A stretch of 64,000 bases of DNA from JAEUOS01 sp965279115. GTDB taxonomy: Bacteria; Pseudomonadota; Gammaproteobacteria; Burkholderiales; JAEUOS01. The stretch covers positions 2,418,001-2,482,000 of the forward strand of contig OZ257137.1 of assembly GCA_965279115.1 (NCBI GenBank). The letters run 5' to 3'. Position 1 is the first letter of the stretch, and each line of letters opens with the position of its first letter. The notes below the pieces were generated by a model that saw only the letters and a program-made list of their open reading frames with translations, was not told where the DNA came from and did not search any database. Positions 56,132-64,000 of this stretch are shown here, one piece after another. The translations under genes and the position numbers were made by a program.

Positions 56132-56830
56132 ATGGAAGGCCCGATCAGCCGAGATTCCGGCGCCGTTGACGCGGCGTTCGGCAGCGCATTTGCCGGATTT
56201 GGTGCGCCGGTGAACATGCCCCGCGAGCCTGGGGACGCGGAAGCGCCACCGGAGGCGGGCGGTCATGGCGAAACAGACCCGGACGCCTCGCTCATGCTTG
56301 CCTATGCAGGTGGCGATGCGGCTGCGTTCGACACCCTTTACGCCCGGCATTCGGGCGGCAGCTACCGCTATTTCCTGCGCAGCTTGCGCAACCCCGGACT
56401 GGCGCAGGAGCTGCTTCAGGACCTGTGGATGAACGTGATTCGCGCACGCGATACCTACGAGGCGCAGGCGCGCTTTGCAACCTGGTTGTACCGCATGGCG
56501 CACAACCGGCTGATCGACCACTACCGGCGCTCCAGCGTGGTTGAACTGGTGGCACTTGAAGATGAGGAAAGCGGATCCACGCCAATTCAGGTCGCCGACG
56601 GCGCGCCCGGACCGGAAGCCTCGGCTGCGGCGCGCCAGTCGGCCGGGCGCCTTCTGCAACTGGTGGAAGCATTGCCGGCGGCGCAGCGCGAGGCCTTTTT
56701 GTTGCAGGAGGAAGGTGGCCTTAGCCTGGCGGAAATCGCCGCCGCCACCGGCGCCGGCGTCGAGACGGTGAAAAGCCGCCTGCGCTATGCGATGGCCCGG
56801 CTGCGCGAAGGCATGAAGGACTTCACATGA
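56132..56830 (+). CDS. ECF-type RNA polymerase sigma factor
   Basis: A 232-residue sigma-70-family factor. Region 2 (about 65-135) contains DAAAFDTLYARHSGGSYRYF and the helix FATWLYRMAHNRLIDHYRR; region 4 (about 170-230) has LPAAQREAFLLQEEGGLSLAEIA and VETVKSRLRYAMARLREGM. The first 50 residues are an extra acidic/Gly-rich segment not needed for the fold; the start could be an internal Met (residue 29). It overlaps the next gene by ATGA, as sigma/anti-sigma pairs do. Confidence 0.9.
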   Translation: MEGPISRDSGAVDAAFGSAFAGFGAPVNMPREPGDAEAPPEAGGHGETDPDASLMLAYAGGDAAAFDTLYARHSGGSYRYFLRSLRNPGLAQELLQDLWMNVIRARDTYEAQARFATWLYRMAHNRLIDHYRRSSVVELVALEDEESGSTPIQVADGAPGPEASAAARQSAGRLLQLVEALPAAQREAFLLQEEGGLSLAEIAAATGAGVETVKSRLRYAMARLREGMKDFT

Positions 56831-57801
56831 GCGAAACGCGCGATCCAGATATTTCAAGGCTGTACCGCGAAGCCTCGGCCGAAGGGCCGCCGCCCGCGCT
56901 CGGGCGTGCGTTGAGCCTGGCTGCCGCTGCCGCTGCCGCGGTGCGAGTCGAGGCACCGGTCGAGGTGCCGCGGGCGCGGCGCAAGTGGGGCGCACCGCTT
57001 GCCCTGGCCGCAAGCGTCGTGTTGGGCCTGGGCATCGTGTTGCGCGTCGCGGTGGAGCGCCCGGACATGCGCCCGGCGGGGCAAGAGCCCGCGGTCGCCA
57101 GCGCACCCCAAATGCCCGTCACGCGCGTACCCGAGCAGTCCGATGCCAAGGCGGCATCTGGCAACACCACCGATTCCGTGACGCAGGCGGGCGGAACGCC
57201 TGAACTGGCGATGCAGCGGGTGCAGCGCGACACCCGGGCGAAGGCTGCGGAGGTGGCGGCGGCGACTGCACCACCGGTGGAACGCGAAGAGATCGCTGCG
57301 ATGAAAAGGAGTACGGTGCCGGCGACCCAGCCCGTCCGGCCCGAAATGGCCGGGCCACCAGTCACGCAAGGCAAGGCGAGCGGTTCGGCAGATGTTGCGC
57401 CGGCGGCTGCCCCGGCCCCTGCATTGGCGGCTGCGCAACCATCGGCAGCGAAGGCTGCGCCAATGGCCCCGGCGGATGCGCCGGAACCGGCCCGCGCGGC
57501 GCGCGACCTGGGCGCGGCGGTTCAGGAGGCTGCCTCCGCGCCGGCAGCCGCGCCTGCCAAGGCCGAGCGCAGGGCCGCCGGCGCCACTGCCGATGCGGCC
57601 CGCTTGCGCGTCGAACCCGGCGCCGGCGAGGCGGCGCAGCGCATCATTGCCGAGGAGAAGACCCTCCTGCCCGCCGACTGGATCAAGCGCATCATCGATA
57701 TGCGCCGCGCCGGGCGCACCGAGGATGCCGACGCGAGCCTCAGGCGCTTCGTCGAGCGCTACCCGGGCCATCCCGTGCCGGACGCCGCGCGCGGTCCCTG
57801 A
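56827..57801 (+). CDS. Probable anti-sigma factor-like membrane protein
   Basis: A 324-residue protein starting in an ATGA overlap with the sigma gene. Residues 1-50 are a cytoplasmic segment with DISRLYREASAEGPPPALGRAL, like the sigma-binding part of some anti-sigma proteins; one membrane helix lies at about 55-75 (ALAASVVLGLGIVLRV); the rest is a long Ala/Pro/Glu-rich periplasmic stretch ending in a helical region (AGEAAQRIIAEEK onwards). No zinc-binding ZAS motif (His-x3-Cys-x2-Cys) is visible, so the role rests on operon context and topology. Confidence 0.7.
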   Translation: MSETRDPDISRLYREASAEGPPPALGRALSLAAAAAAAVRVEAPVEVPRARRKWGAPLALAASVVLGLGIVLRVAVERPDMRPAGQEPAVASAPQMPVTRVPEQSDAKAASGNTTDSVTQAGGTPELAMQRVQRDTRAKAAEVAAATAPPVEREEIAAMKRSTVPATQPVRPEMAGPPVTQGKASGSADVAPAAAPAPALAAAQPSAAKAAPMAPADAPEPARAARDLGAAVQEAASAPAAAPAKAERRAAGATADAARLRVEPGAGEAAQRIIAEEKTLLPADWIKRIIDMRRAGRTEDADASLRRFVERYPGHPVPDAARGP

Positions 57802-57840
57802 GCGCGAGGCGATCGGTTCCGGGACGCGGACGCATCCGTC

Positions 57841-58482
57841 CTAGCCGATACCGAGCGCCACCTTGTGTGGATGCGGACCGGCCCGCTTGAAGGCCAGCGC
57901 GCGGATCTCGAACGGCGGGCTTCCGCCGGCGTCGATGTAGACCTCGGCGAATCCCGCGTCTTCGAGGCAGCGGGTAAGCGACTTGGGCGTAAAGCCGGTC
58001 TTGTGGGCGAAAAACTCGTTTCCGGAACTTTCGATCTGCAATCCCCAGCCCCAGAAAATGTCGCGCACCAGTACCGGTCCGTCCGGCGGCGTGTAGAGCA
58101 CGTCGTCGAGGTCGACATTGGCAGACACGCAATGGCGCATCACCTGGGCGATGTCGGGCACGCGGATATCGGCGAAACCGTCATCCTTGAGAATGTGCAG
58201 AAAGCCCTTGAGCACACCGCGCACATGGTGGTGCAGATAGTGCTCGAGGTTGTGCGAGCAATATACGGCGTCGTATTGCGCGCCCGGCAGGGTATCGAGT
58301 TCGCGCGCATCGCACAGCAGGTCGGGATTGCCGGCCGGGTCGATGTCGAGCAGGTCGTGGCGCCAGCCGTCGAAATGCGCGGGTATCGCGATGCGCTTGC
58401 TGTTGCCCCCGACGTTGAGCACGCATTGGCGTGACCCGGGCTGCCCGGCTGCGGATGGTTTTCCAAACAGTTTTCCCAGCAT
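57841..58482 (-). CDS. SAM-dependent methyltransferase-like protein
   Basis: A 213-residue protein with a class I methyltransferase pattern in its middle: LNVGGNSKRI, an acidic strand end DLLDIDPAGNPDLLCDAREL, YDAVYCSHNLEHYLHHHV and LKDDGFADIRVPDI, where HNLEHY is the usual post-strand 4 motif. The first glycine loop is shorter than usual. Substrate unknown; neighbours (TylF-like methyltransferase, O-GlcNAc transferase) hint at surface polysaccharide or protein glycosylation. Divergent from the gene at 58696. Confidence 0.8.
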   Translation of the reverse strand: MLGKLFGKPSAAGQPGSRQCVLNVGGNSKRIAIPAHFDGWRHDLLDIDPAGNPDLLCDARELDTLPGAQYDAVYCSHNLEHYLHHHVRGVLKGFLHILKDDGFADIRVPDIAQVMRHCVSANVDLDDVLYTPPDGPVLVRDIFWGWGLQIESSGNEFFAHKTGFTPKSLTRCLEDAGFAEVYIDAGGSPPFEIRALAFKRAGPHPHKVALGIG

Positions 58483-58549
58483 GGGAGTATGGCGTCCAGA
58501 TAGAGAAGGGCGGCCCGCTACGACCGCGACGTTTACTTTACACTCAAGA

Positions 58550-58612
58550 TCTTTACGGGTAGGTCCCCCCGGGGGCCGTAAAGACGTTTTTCAACCCGAT
58601 CCGGGCTTTTTT
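58550..58612 (+). terminator. Two terminator-like hairpins ahead of the TylF-like gene
   Basis: TCTTTACGG (58550-58558) pairs with CCGTAAAGA (58576-58584) around a C/G-rich core and is followed by TTTTT (58587-58591). CCCG-ATC-CGGG (58595-58605) is followed by TTTTTT (58607-58612). Both are oriented for plus-strand transcription, with only divergent DNA upstream, so they could form an attenuator or end a short leader RNA. Confidence 0.5.
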
Positions 58613-58695
58613 GCTGCGGCGAAGGAGGCGTATCGGGCCGGCGACGGTCACGCACATTCATGACCTGTCACGGGCCGGCTCCTGAAAGGCCTTCC

Positions 58696-59511
58696 ATGCT
58701 TGAACGCTTTTTTGGTCGTGCGGCGCCGGCTGTCCCGATGGCGGTATCTGCTTCGGCCCGTCGCGAAACCGATCAGGCCCGCGGGCTCTACCTGACCCTG
58801 ATGGAAAAGTGCCTGATCAACTCGATCTACGAGGATCCGCCCATGGGCCCCTGGCAGGGGCAGGGATACGACGCCGCAAGGCGCGCGGCCGGGGTCGACT
58901 GGCCTTCGTCCGCGCATTCGATGATCGGCGCCCGGCGCATGTTCAACCTGCGCTGCCTGTGCGAGTACGTCATCGTCAATGGCGTGCCGGGGGACTTCAT
59001 CGAAACCGGGGTGTGGCGCGGCGGCGCCTCGATCATGATGCGCGCGGTGCTCAAGGCGTATGAGGTTTCCGACCGCAGCATCTGGCTGGCCGATTCATTT
59101 GCGGGGTTGCCGCCGCCCGACATCGACAAATACCCCGCCGACCTCGGCGACAACCTGCATGCCGCACCCGAACTGGCGATTTCGCTTGAAGCGGTGCAGG
59201 CCAACTTTGCGCGCTACGATTTGCTGGATGTGCAGGTGCGCTTCCTCAAGGGATGGTTTCGCGACACCCTGCACAAGGCGCCGATTGGCCGCCTGGCGAT
59301 CTTGCGGCTTGATGGCGACATGTACGAATCCACCATGGATGCGCTCAAGGCCCTGTACGACAAGGTTTCGCCGGGCGGCTTCGTGATCGTCGACGACTAT
59401 TTCCTGGCCAGCTGCCGCCAGGCGGTCACCGACTTTCGCGTCGTGCGCGGGATCTCGGAGCCGTTGCAGGAGATTGACGGCAACGGGGTTTTCTGGGAAA
59501 AGGCCGCGTAG
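58696..59511 (+). CDS. TylF/MycF-family O-methyltransferase-like protein
   Basis: A 271-residue protein of the macrocin-O-methyltransferase family, which methylates sugar hydroxyls using SAM and Mg2+. Family marks: a YLTLMEKCLINSIYED start, GDFIETGVWRGGASIMM (SAM loop), IWLADSFAGLPPPD, LRLDGDMYESTMDAL (metal Asp) and GGFVIVDDYF (Asp pair). The ATG at 58696 puts the family's N-terminus near residue 25. It may act on a glycan; next genes are phaM and FIST, which do not share this function. Confidence 0.88.
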   Translation: MLERFFGRAAPAVPMAVSASARRETDQARGLYLTLMEKCLINSIYEDPPMGPWQGQGYDAARRAAGVDWPSSAHSMIGARRMFNLRCLCEYVIVNGVPGDFIETGVWRGGASIMMRAVLKAYEVSDRSIWLADSFAGLPPPDIDKYPADLGDNLHAAPELAISLEAVQANFARYDLLDVQVRFLKGWFRDTLHKAPIGRLAILRLDGDMYESTMDALKALYDKVSPGGFVIVDDYFLASCRQAVTDFRVVRGISEPLQEIDGNGVFWEKAA

Positions 59512-59568
59512 TCCGGTTTGACCGCGTCGTAGAATCCGGTTTCCTGCATCGCTGCGAAGGCACGCGCC

Positions 59569-60261
59569 ATGTCCACGCCGCCCGACCCGTTCGAGTTTGT
59601 CAAGAATCTCTGGTCACAGATGGGCATTCCCGGATTTGCCACCGGTTCCGCGACGGGCATGCCGTCGTTCGCACCGGAAGAACTGGAAAAGCGCATCGGC
59701 GAGTTGAAGCAAATCCGCCAGTGGCTGGAGATCAATCTCAACATGCTCAACCTCCAGGTCAATGGCCTGGAGATGCAACTGTCGGCAATCAAGGGTTTCA
59801 AGGCATCGCCCGGTGGCGAAATGGCGGCCCAGGCCGCCCGTGCCATGCAGGACGCGGTTTCCGGCAAGGGTGGTTTCAACGCGCCACAGCAGGGCTTTGG
59901 CGCGAATTTCGGCGCCAATCCGGCGTACACGCAGCCGGGGTTTGGCGGATTTCCCTTTGGTGCCACGCCTGCGGCGAGCCCGTCTCCGCCCTCCGAGCCT
60001 CCAGCGCCCTCCCCGTCCGCGCAGCCGCCGAGGCCCAGGTCCAGAGTGAAAAAAGCGCCGGTCGATTCCGCAAAAGCCCCCACCTGGCCTGATCCCACAT
60101 CCTGGATGCAGACCCTGCAGGCCGAATTCGTCAAGAACATGAAGTCTGTCGGCTCGGGCGGAGATCCGGCGGCCCCCGCGCATGCCGCCGTGAAAAAGGC
60201 CGCGGCGAAGCCTGCCGCCGGCCGCACGACCGCAAAGAAACGAACGCGCGGTTCACCATGA
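59569..60261 (+). CDS. phaM: PhaM-type polyhydroxyalkanoate granule regulatory protein
   Basis: A 230-residue protein. The N-terminus DPFEFVKNLWSQMGIPGF, followed by PEELEKRIGELKQIRQWLEINLNMLNLQVNGLEMQ (family region, about 35-75), is characteristic of PhaM, which activates PHA synthase and ties granules to the nucleoid. A flexible Gly/Pro-rich middle and a C-terminal Lys/Ala tail with repeated AAKPAAG-like basic motifs, suited to DNA binding, complete the pattern. It overlaps the FIST gene by ATGA. Confidence 0.85.
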   Translation: MSTPPDPFEFVKNLWSQMGIPGFATGSATGMPSFAPEELEKRIGELKQIRQWLEINLNMLNLQVNGLEMQLSAIKGFKASPGGEMAAQAARAMQDAVSGKGGFNAPQQGFGANFGANPAYTQPGFGGFPFGATPAASPSPPSEPPAPSPSAQPPRPRSRVKKAPVDSAKAPTWPDPTSWMQTLQAEFVKNMKSVGSGGDPAAPAHAAVKKAAAKPAAGRTTAKKRTRGSP

Positions 60262-61367
60262 ATCGCTGGCAACTCGGCCATGCCGCCCATGACGACTGGA
60301 AAACCGCCACCGAACTGGCGTTGAAGGGCGTGACTGCAGGCGGCAATCTCGGTTTCATCTACATGACCGAGGCGTTCGTGCCCTATGCCGCCGATATCCT
60401 GGCGATGATCAAGAACCACACCATGGTGGCTGACTGGGTGGGATCGGTGGGGATCGGCATTTGCGCCACCGGTACCGAGTATCTGGACCAGGGCGCGGTA
60501 GCGATCATGACCGGCGGCTTGCCGCCGAACGCCCACACTGTTTTTTCCGGCACCGCGCGGCCGCCGCGCGCGGGTTCGCTCACCCCCGGCGGCGCCGACG
60601 CCGCCTACTTCGCCATCGTCCATGCCGACCCGCATACCCCGGACATCGAAGAGCTGATCGAGGATATGGCCGGCAAGGTCACCAGCGGCTACCTGGCCGG
60701 CGGGCTTTCGTCCAGCCGCGGGGCGACCGTGCAGTTCGCCAACCAGGTGGTCAGTGGCGGCATCTCGGGGGTGGTGTTGTCTTCGGAAGTCGCGGTGGCG
60801 TCACGCCTGACGCAGGGCTGCGCGCCGGTGGGCGCCCGGCATGTGGTGACGCAGGCCGAGCGCAACATCATCGTCGCGCTCGACAACCGCCCGGCGCTCG
60901 ATGTCATGCTGGCCGAACTGGAATGCGATCTCAAGGGCCTGCGGCAGGCCGCACGCAACACTTTTGTCGGCCTGGTGGTGCCAGGCGCCGAGGCGGCCGG
61001 CGGGGGCGACGACTACAAGGTGCGCAACCTGGTCGGCATCGACCCGCAGAACAAGCTCATCGCCATCGGCGACAACGTCGAAGAAGGCACGACGGTGCTG
61101 TTTTGCCGGCGCGACCAGGAAAGCGCGCGCGGCGACCTGCTGCGCATGATCTACGACCTGAAGGACGACCTCACCGAGACACCCAAGGCCGCCCTGTACC
61201 ACGCCTGTGTGGGGCGCGGCGAGTCGATGTTTGGAGAGCGTGGCGCTGAACTACGGCTCATCCGCGAGCACCTGGGCGACATTCCGCTGGTCGGATTCTT
61301 CGCCAACGGCGAGATCGCGCGTGACCGGCTGTACGGTTACACCGGCGTACTGACGCTGTTCAAATAG
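60258..61367 (+). CDS. FIST-domain signal-transduction protein
   Basis: A 369-residue protein with FIST_N (about 20-215) and FIST_C (about 220-360) domains, predicted to bind small ligands such as amino acids. Phrases include GATVQFANQVVSGGISGVVLS and the closing ESMFGERGAELRLIREHLGDIPLVGFFANGEI, typical of the C-terminal sensor part. It has no membrane segment or output domain of its own. It is translationally coupled to phaM by the ATGA at 60258, which suggests a link to storage-granule control; that link is not established. Confidence 0.88.
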   Translation: MNRWQLGHAAHDDWKTATELALKGVTAGGNLGFIYMTEAFVPYAADILAMIKNHTMVADWVGSVGIGICATGTEYLDQGAVAIMTGGLPPNAHTVFSGTARPPRAGSLTPGGADAAYFAIVHADPHTPDIEELIEDMAGKVTSGYLAGGLSSSRGATVQFANQVVSGGISGVVLSSEVAVASRLTQGCAPVGARHVVTQAERNIIVALDNRPALDVMLAELECDLKGLRQAARNTFVGLVVPGAEAAGGGDDYKVRNLVGIDPQNKLIAIGDNVEEGTTVLFCRRDQESARGDLLRMIYDLKDDLTETPKAALYHACVGRGESMFGERGAELRLIREHLGDIPLVGFFANGEIARDRLYGYTGVLTLFK

Positions 61368-61382
61368 GCGCGCGTCGCGCCC

Positions 61383-61556
61383 TCAGTCGGTGAACACCAC
61401 CCGCTCGTTGAACGAGCGGGCGCTTTCGAGTTGCGCCAGGAAGTGCGGCAGTGTCTTCAGGTCGACCAGCGTGACCTCGGTATGCGAGGCGGTGGCCACC
61501 AGGACGGCGACCTTGCCGTCGGTGACGGGAAAAGACCAGTAGCGAAGATGGTTCAT
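61383..61556 (-). CDS. Small hypothetical protein
   Basis: A 57-residue protein starting at the ATG at 61556, with GGAGAG upstream. It is soluble, with alternating beta-like segments (YWSFPVTDGKVAVLVATA, TEVTLVDL) and a short C-terminal helix and strand (LAQLESARSFNERVVFTD). No family recognised. It converges with the FIST gene (15 bp apart). The ribosome site supports a real gene, but shortness leaves doubt. Confidence 0.5.
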   Translation of the reverse strand: MNHLRYWSFPVTDGKVAVLVATASHTEVTLVDLKTLPHFLAQLESARSFNERVVFTD

Positions 61557-61664
61557 GATGTCTCTCCGGAGCAGGGACCAACGAAGGGACGTTAACGCCT
61601 GCGCATGCTTGCGCAATGCCCGAACAGACGGGGAACCGTGGCCCTGATCCGGGGCCGAAGCAAT

Positions 61665-63644
61665 CTAGGATGGATATGGTGCGGACGGGTCCTGCCGGAC
61701 CCCGGGCCCATGGCGCGCGATTCCTTCAAGGACGCGCCCCAGGGCTTGGCCTGCGTCAGGCCGCTCGAAAAGTCTGGGCTGCCGGGCCAGTATTTGTGCC
61801 GCGGCCTCCTCGCGGAACGCGCGGTCCGTGCCGAGCCGGACGGCAAGCTCGACGTACTGCGCCGCGTCGGCGGCGACAAGGGTGTCAAGCCCGAGTTCTT
61901 CATAGCTTGCGCGGGTGAAGCGACCCGCGAGGAATGTGCCTGGCAAGGTCACGATGGGAGCGCCCAGACCCAGCGCCTCGCAAGTGGAGTTGCAACCGCC
62001 GAAATGAAACGGGTCGAGCAGGACATCGGCATCCGCCTGCATGCGCAGGAATCGCTCGATATCCATGGGAGGCAGCATGCGCACCCGGTTGGCGTGCTTG
62101 CCCAGCGCGCGCTCCAGGCGCCGGCGGGTTTGCAATCCCATCTCGCGTGTGGTTTCCATGAGCAGGATCTCGGCGCGCGGGTCGCGTTCGAGGATGGCGA
62201 GAAGGGAGGAGTCGAAGTCGGGGTGCAGCTTGAAAGCCGTCTGGGCGCAGAAGTAGGTGGTGCGGTCGGGATTGAGCAGCGCGTCTGTCCGTGAGCGTCG
62301 CGATTCGTCCAGCACGGGCCGGCGATAGCGCGGCATGAAATAGCCGGGGAGTCGGACAAGGCGCTCGGTGTAGTGCTGATCGGCCGCTTCAATTTCCAGA
62401 CTGGCGGCCGACAGGTAGCAGTCGATGGTGTCGATGCCGGAGGTGACCGGATGCCCCCAGGTGGTGATCTGGACCGGTGCGAACCGCCAGAATGCGAGGT
62501 AGTAGGTGAGCGGCTCCATCCCGATATCGGCGAAGATCAGGACGTCGAGCCTCGCCTGTGCGAGCGTGGCGCGGATATGTGCAGGGTCGGCGGGCAACGC
62601 GACATAGGATTCCGCGCTGTCCCTGATGGTGTGCGCCCAGGGGTCCGCGCGCGGCTCGATGGCATGGACGATGACTTCAAAGCGTTCGCGCGGCAGGTCG
62701 TGGATCAGGCCATGGGTGGTGCGCGCCACTGAATGGGCATGGAAGTGCCTCGACAGAAAACCTACGCGAATCCGCGAGCGCCCGGGTGGATCGGCCATCA
62801 CGCTTTGTCCCGCTGCAGGATAGTGGCGCCGCATCACCTGCGCGAATTTTCGCAGCAGAGCCGTGTTGTCGCAGCCCTGGTAGGCCAGCATGAACGGCAC
62901 CAGTCCGATTTCCAGCGCGGGTTCGGCGATGTCGGCCACCGGCATGTCGGACAATTCGTCGAGCTCGCGCGAGAACCTCTCGCGAACCTGGCTTACATGT
63001 TCAGCGGATTCATGGATGGCCGGCAGCATGAGGGCGCGCTTGAGGCGGTGCGCCACTGCATCGGCCTGGCCCAGCAGGATGTTCATTTGTGCGCGTCCCT
63101 GTTCGCCGCGTGCCGACAGTGCCAGCAGCATCGCCAGGTTGGAGCGCGCCTGCATATGGCCCGGCTGCAGTTCCAGTGTCCGCTCAAGCAGGTCGACGGC
63201 GCCATCCACGTTTCCGGATTTCTGGCTGGCGGCCGCGAATGCGAACAGGATGTCCGGGTCGGACGCGAAGGGAGCGTCTGGCAGCGCCACGAGTCGTGCG
63301 TACAGCCCCACGGCTTGCTGGTGTCGGCCGTTTGCCGCTTCCAGCTGGGCGCACTTGAGCCAGTACACCGGCTCGTCCGGTGCGATGCGCGTGGCTGTGG
63401 CCGCGTGCGACGTTGCACCCGGCACATCGCCTGCGGCCTCGCAGACCAGGGCGTGCGCGAAAGCGGCGACGGCTTCGGCACCCGGCTGGCGCGTCAGGGC
63501 ATCTGCAAACCTGCGCGCGCTGCCAAGGTCGCCACGGGTGACGCATCCCATCACCTCCCGCAGGGTCACCTCCTGGTCTGGCGGCGCCGGTGCGGCCGGT
63601 GCGCGGCGCATGATGCCCGCTAGTCGGGCCAATCTGGAAAGCAT
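61665..63644 (-). CDS. TPR-containing O-linked N-acetylglucosamine transferase (SPINDLY type)
   Basis: A 659-residue protein. The N-terminal part (about 35-230) holds TPR-like helical repeats (ATRIAPDEPVYWLKCAQLEA and LELQPGHMQARSNLAMLL are examples). The C-terminal GT41 glycosyltransferase domain (about 290-640) has RIRVGFLSRHFHAHSVAR, FAPVQITTWGHPVTSGI, LDPFHFGGCNSTCEAL and GAPIVTLPG, typical of UDP-GlcNAc/GDP-fucose transferases of this family. The ATG at 63644 follows AAGGA; the frame is open to 63698. It probably glycosylates a protein; next to methyltransferases and granule genes the target is unclear. Confidence 0.9.
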   Translation of the reverse strand: MLSRLARLAGIMRRAPAAPAPPDQEVTLREVMGCVTRGDLGSARRFADALTRQPGAEAVAAFAHALVCEAAGDVPGATSHAATATRIAPDEPVYWLKCAQLEAANGRHQQAVGLYARLVALPDAPFASDPDILFAFAAASQKSGNVDGAVDLLERTLELQPGHMQARSNLAMLLALSARGEQGRAQMNILLGQADAVAHRLKRALMLPAIHESAEHVSQVRERFSRELDELSDMPVADIAEPALEIGLVPFMLAYQGCDNTALLRKFAQVMRRHYPAAGQSVMADPPGRSRIRVGFLSRHFHAHSVARTTHGLIHDLPRERFEVIVHAIEPRADPWAHTIRDSAESYVALPADPAHIRATLAQARLDVLIFADIGMEPLTYYLAFWRFAPVQITTWGHPVTSGIDTIDCYLSAASLEIEAADQHYTERLVRLPGYFMPRYRRPVLDESRRSRTDALLNPDRTTYFCAQTAFKLHPDFDSSLLAILERDPRAEILLMETTREMGLQTRRRLERALGKHANRVRMLPPMDIERFLRMQADADVLLDPFHFGGCNSTCEALGLGAPIVTLPGTFLAGRFTRASYEELGLDTLVAADAAQYVELAVRLGTDRAFREEAAAQILARQPRLFERPDAGQALGRVLEGIARHGPGVRQDPSAPYPS

Positions 63645-63754
63645 GATCTGTCCTTGAAGGCGAACCGAAACGGTGCGCATGATGAGGATTGTGTGCACGC
63701 GATGGTAACCGCGCCGGCCCCGCTGCGGCCTGCCCGCCGCCAGCGATGCGTCGG

Positions 63755-64000
63755 CTAGCGCGCAATGCGCGCAAACGCCTGCGCAGCTCGTTCGCGCCCG
63801 AGCTCGATCAGTTCCTCGGCGCGCCAGAACTCGAAAAAGCCGCAGGCGTTGCCGGGAATCGCGATCGTCACGTCCGGCGAGTACGTCGACATACGGAGTT
63901 GCGATATCGTGTCCTGCATTGCCTGCATGGACAGGAAAGCGACGTCGATCAGTCCATGCCGGGGTTCGGCGGCCCCGCGGGCCGGACGCAGTCCGTCGAT
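63755..64000 (-). CDS. Patatin-like phospholipase, C-terminal end only
   Basis: Eighty-one C-terminal codons ending at TAG (63755-63757); the rest lies beyond the right edge. The piece IDVAFLSMQAMQDTISQLRM, then DVTIAIPGNACGFFEF and a final helix with RAEELIELGRERA, matches the end of bacterial patatin-like (RssA-type) lipases. The catalytic GXSXG and Asp motifs would be upstream, outside the window, so the call is by tail alone. Confidence 0.65.
   Translation of the reverse strand: MDGLRPARGAAEPRHGLIDVAFLSMQAMQDTISQLRMSTYSPDVTIAIPGNACGFFEFWRAEELIELGRERAAQAFARIAR

Overview
High-GC, densely packed chromosomal DNA from a betaproteobacterium, most likely Burkholderiales. The evidence is three orphan Bug-type (tripartite tricarboxylate) receptors, two TRAP receptors, a PhaM-type granule protein, a hemE-priA pair and a mobA/MarR hydroxybenzoate module. 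No plasmid or phage replication or structural genes are seen. About 58 protein genes, one intact tRNA-Arg(CCG) and several regulatory dyads can be supported.

Layout. 1-6.0 kb is a sugar-acid catabolic locus: a minus-strand operon (FCD-type GntR regulator, Zn-dehydrogenase, glucarate-dehydratase-like enzyme, two tandem TRAP receptors) faces a divergent mandelate-racemase-family gene across a clear GntR-type operator. 6-12 kb holds a small toxin-antitoxin pair, a VOC protein, a DUF4870 membrane protein, a Rieske oxygenase with its Bug receptor, and a Crp/Fnr regulator. 12-25 kb is housekeeping and metabolic: SCO1-like protein, Tat-exported MBL hydrolase, beta-hydroxyacid dehydrogenase, 6-phosphogluconate dehydrogenase, hemE, priA, dihaem cytochrome c, rtcB, a SOUL protein and an FMN hydroxyacid oxidase. 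25-29 kb holds a divergent Lrp/acetolactate-synthase-like pair and a divergent TauD-type dioxygenase/IclR pair.

29.3-45.45 kb is the unusual part. About 16 kb lies between two nearly identical copies of an iclR gene (offset 16,857 bp). Inside is one eight-gene minus-strand operon whose genes overlap or nearly touch: a Ser/Thr kinase-ATPase sensor, a polyprenyl diphosphate synthase, three proteins I cannot identify, a CrtC/AttH-like lipocalin-fold protein, a small SCP2-like protein, and a 1,696-residue FAD oxidoreductase whose C-terminal FAD motif is separated from the rest by a long insert with five degenerate repeats. An FHA-adenylate cyclase gene diverges from the kinase, and a FadL-type outer-membrane transporter gene lies at the other end. 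I read this as a signal-controlled isoprenoid or lipid-modifying system, possibly undescribed. It carries no recognisable integrase or transposase.

45.5-49 kb resumes with the second iclR copy, a mobA-like 3-hydroxybenzoate monooxygenase and its divergent MarR regulator, then tRNA-Arg. 49-54 kb holds ahpCF with an OxyR-like site, then tex, with a terminator-like hairpin upstream of tex that no gene explains. 54-64 kb holds chaC, an FAH-family hydrolase with an Ala/Pro-rich tail, an ECF sigma/anti-sigma-like pair, two methyltransferases, phaM-FIST, a SPINDLY-type O-GlcNAc transferase and the end of a patatin-like gene running off the window. All functional calls are by reading motifs; no database search was run.
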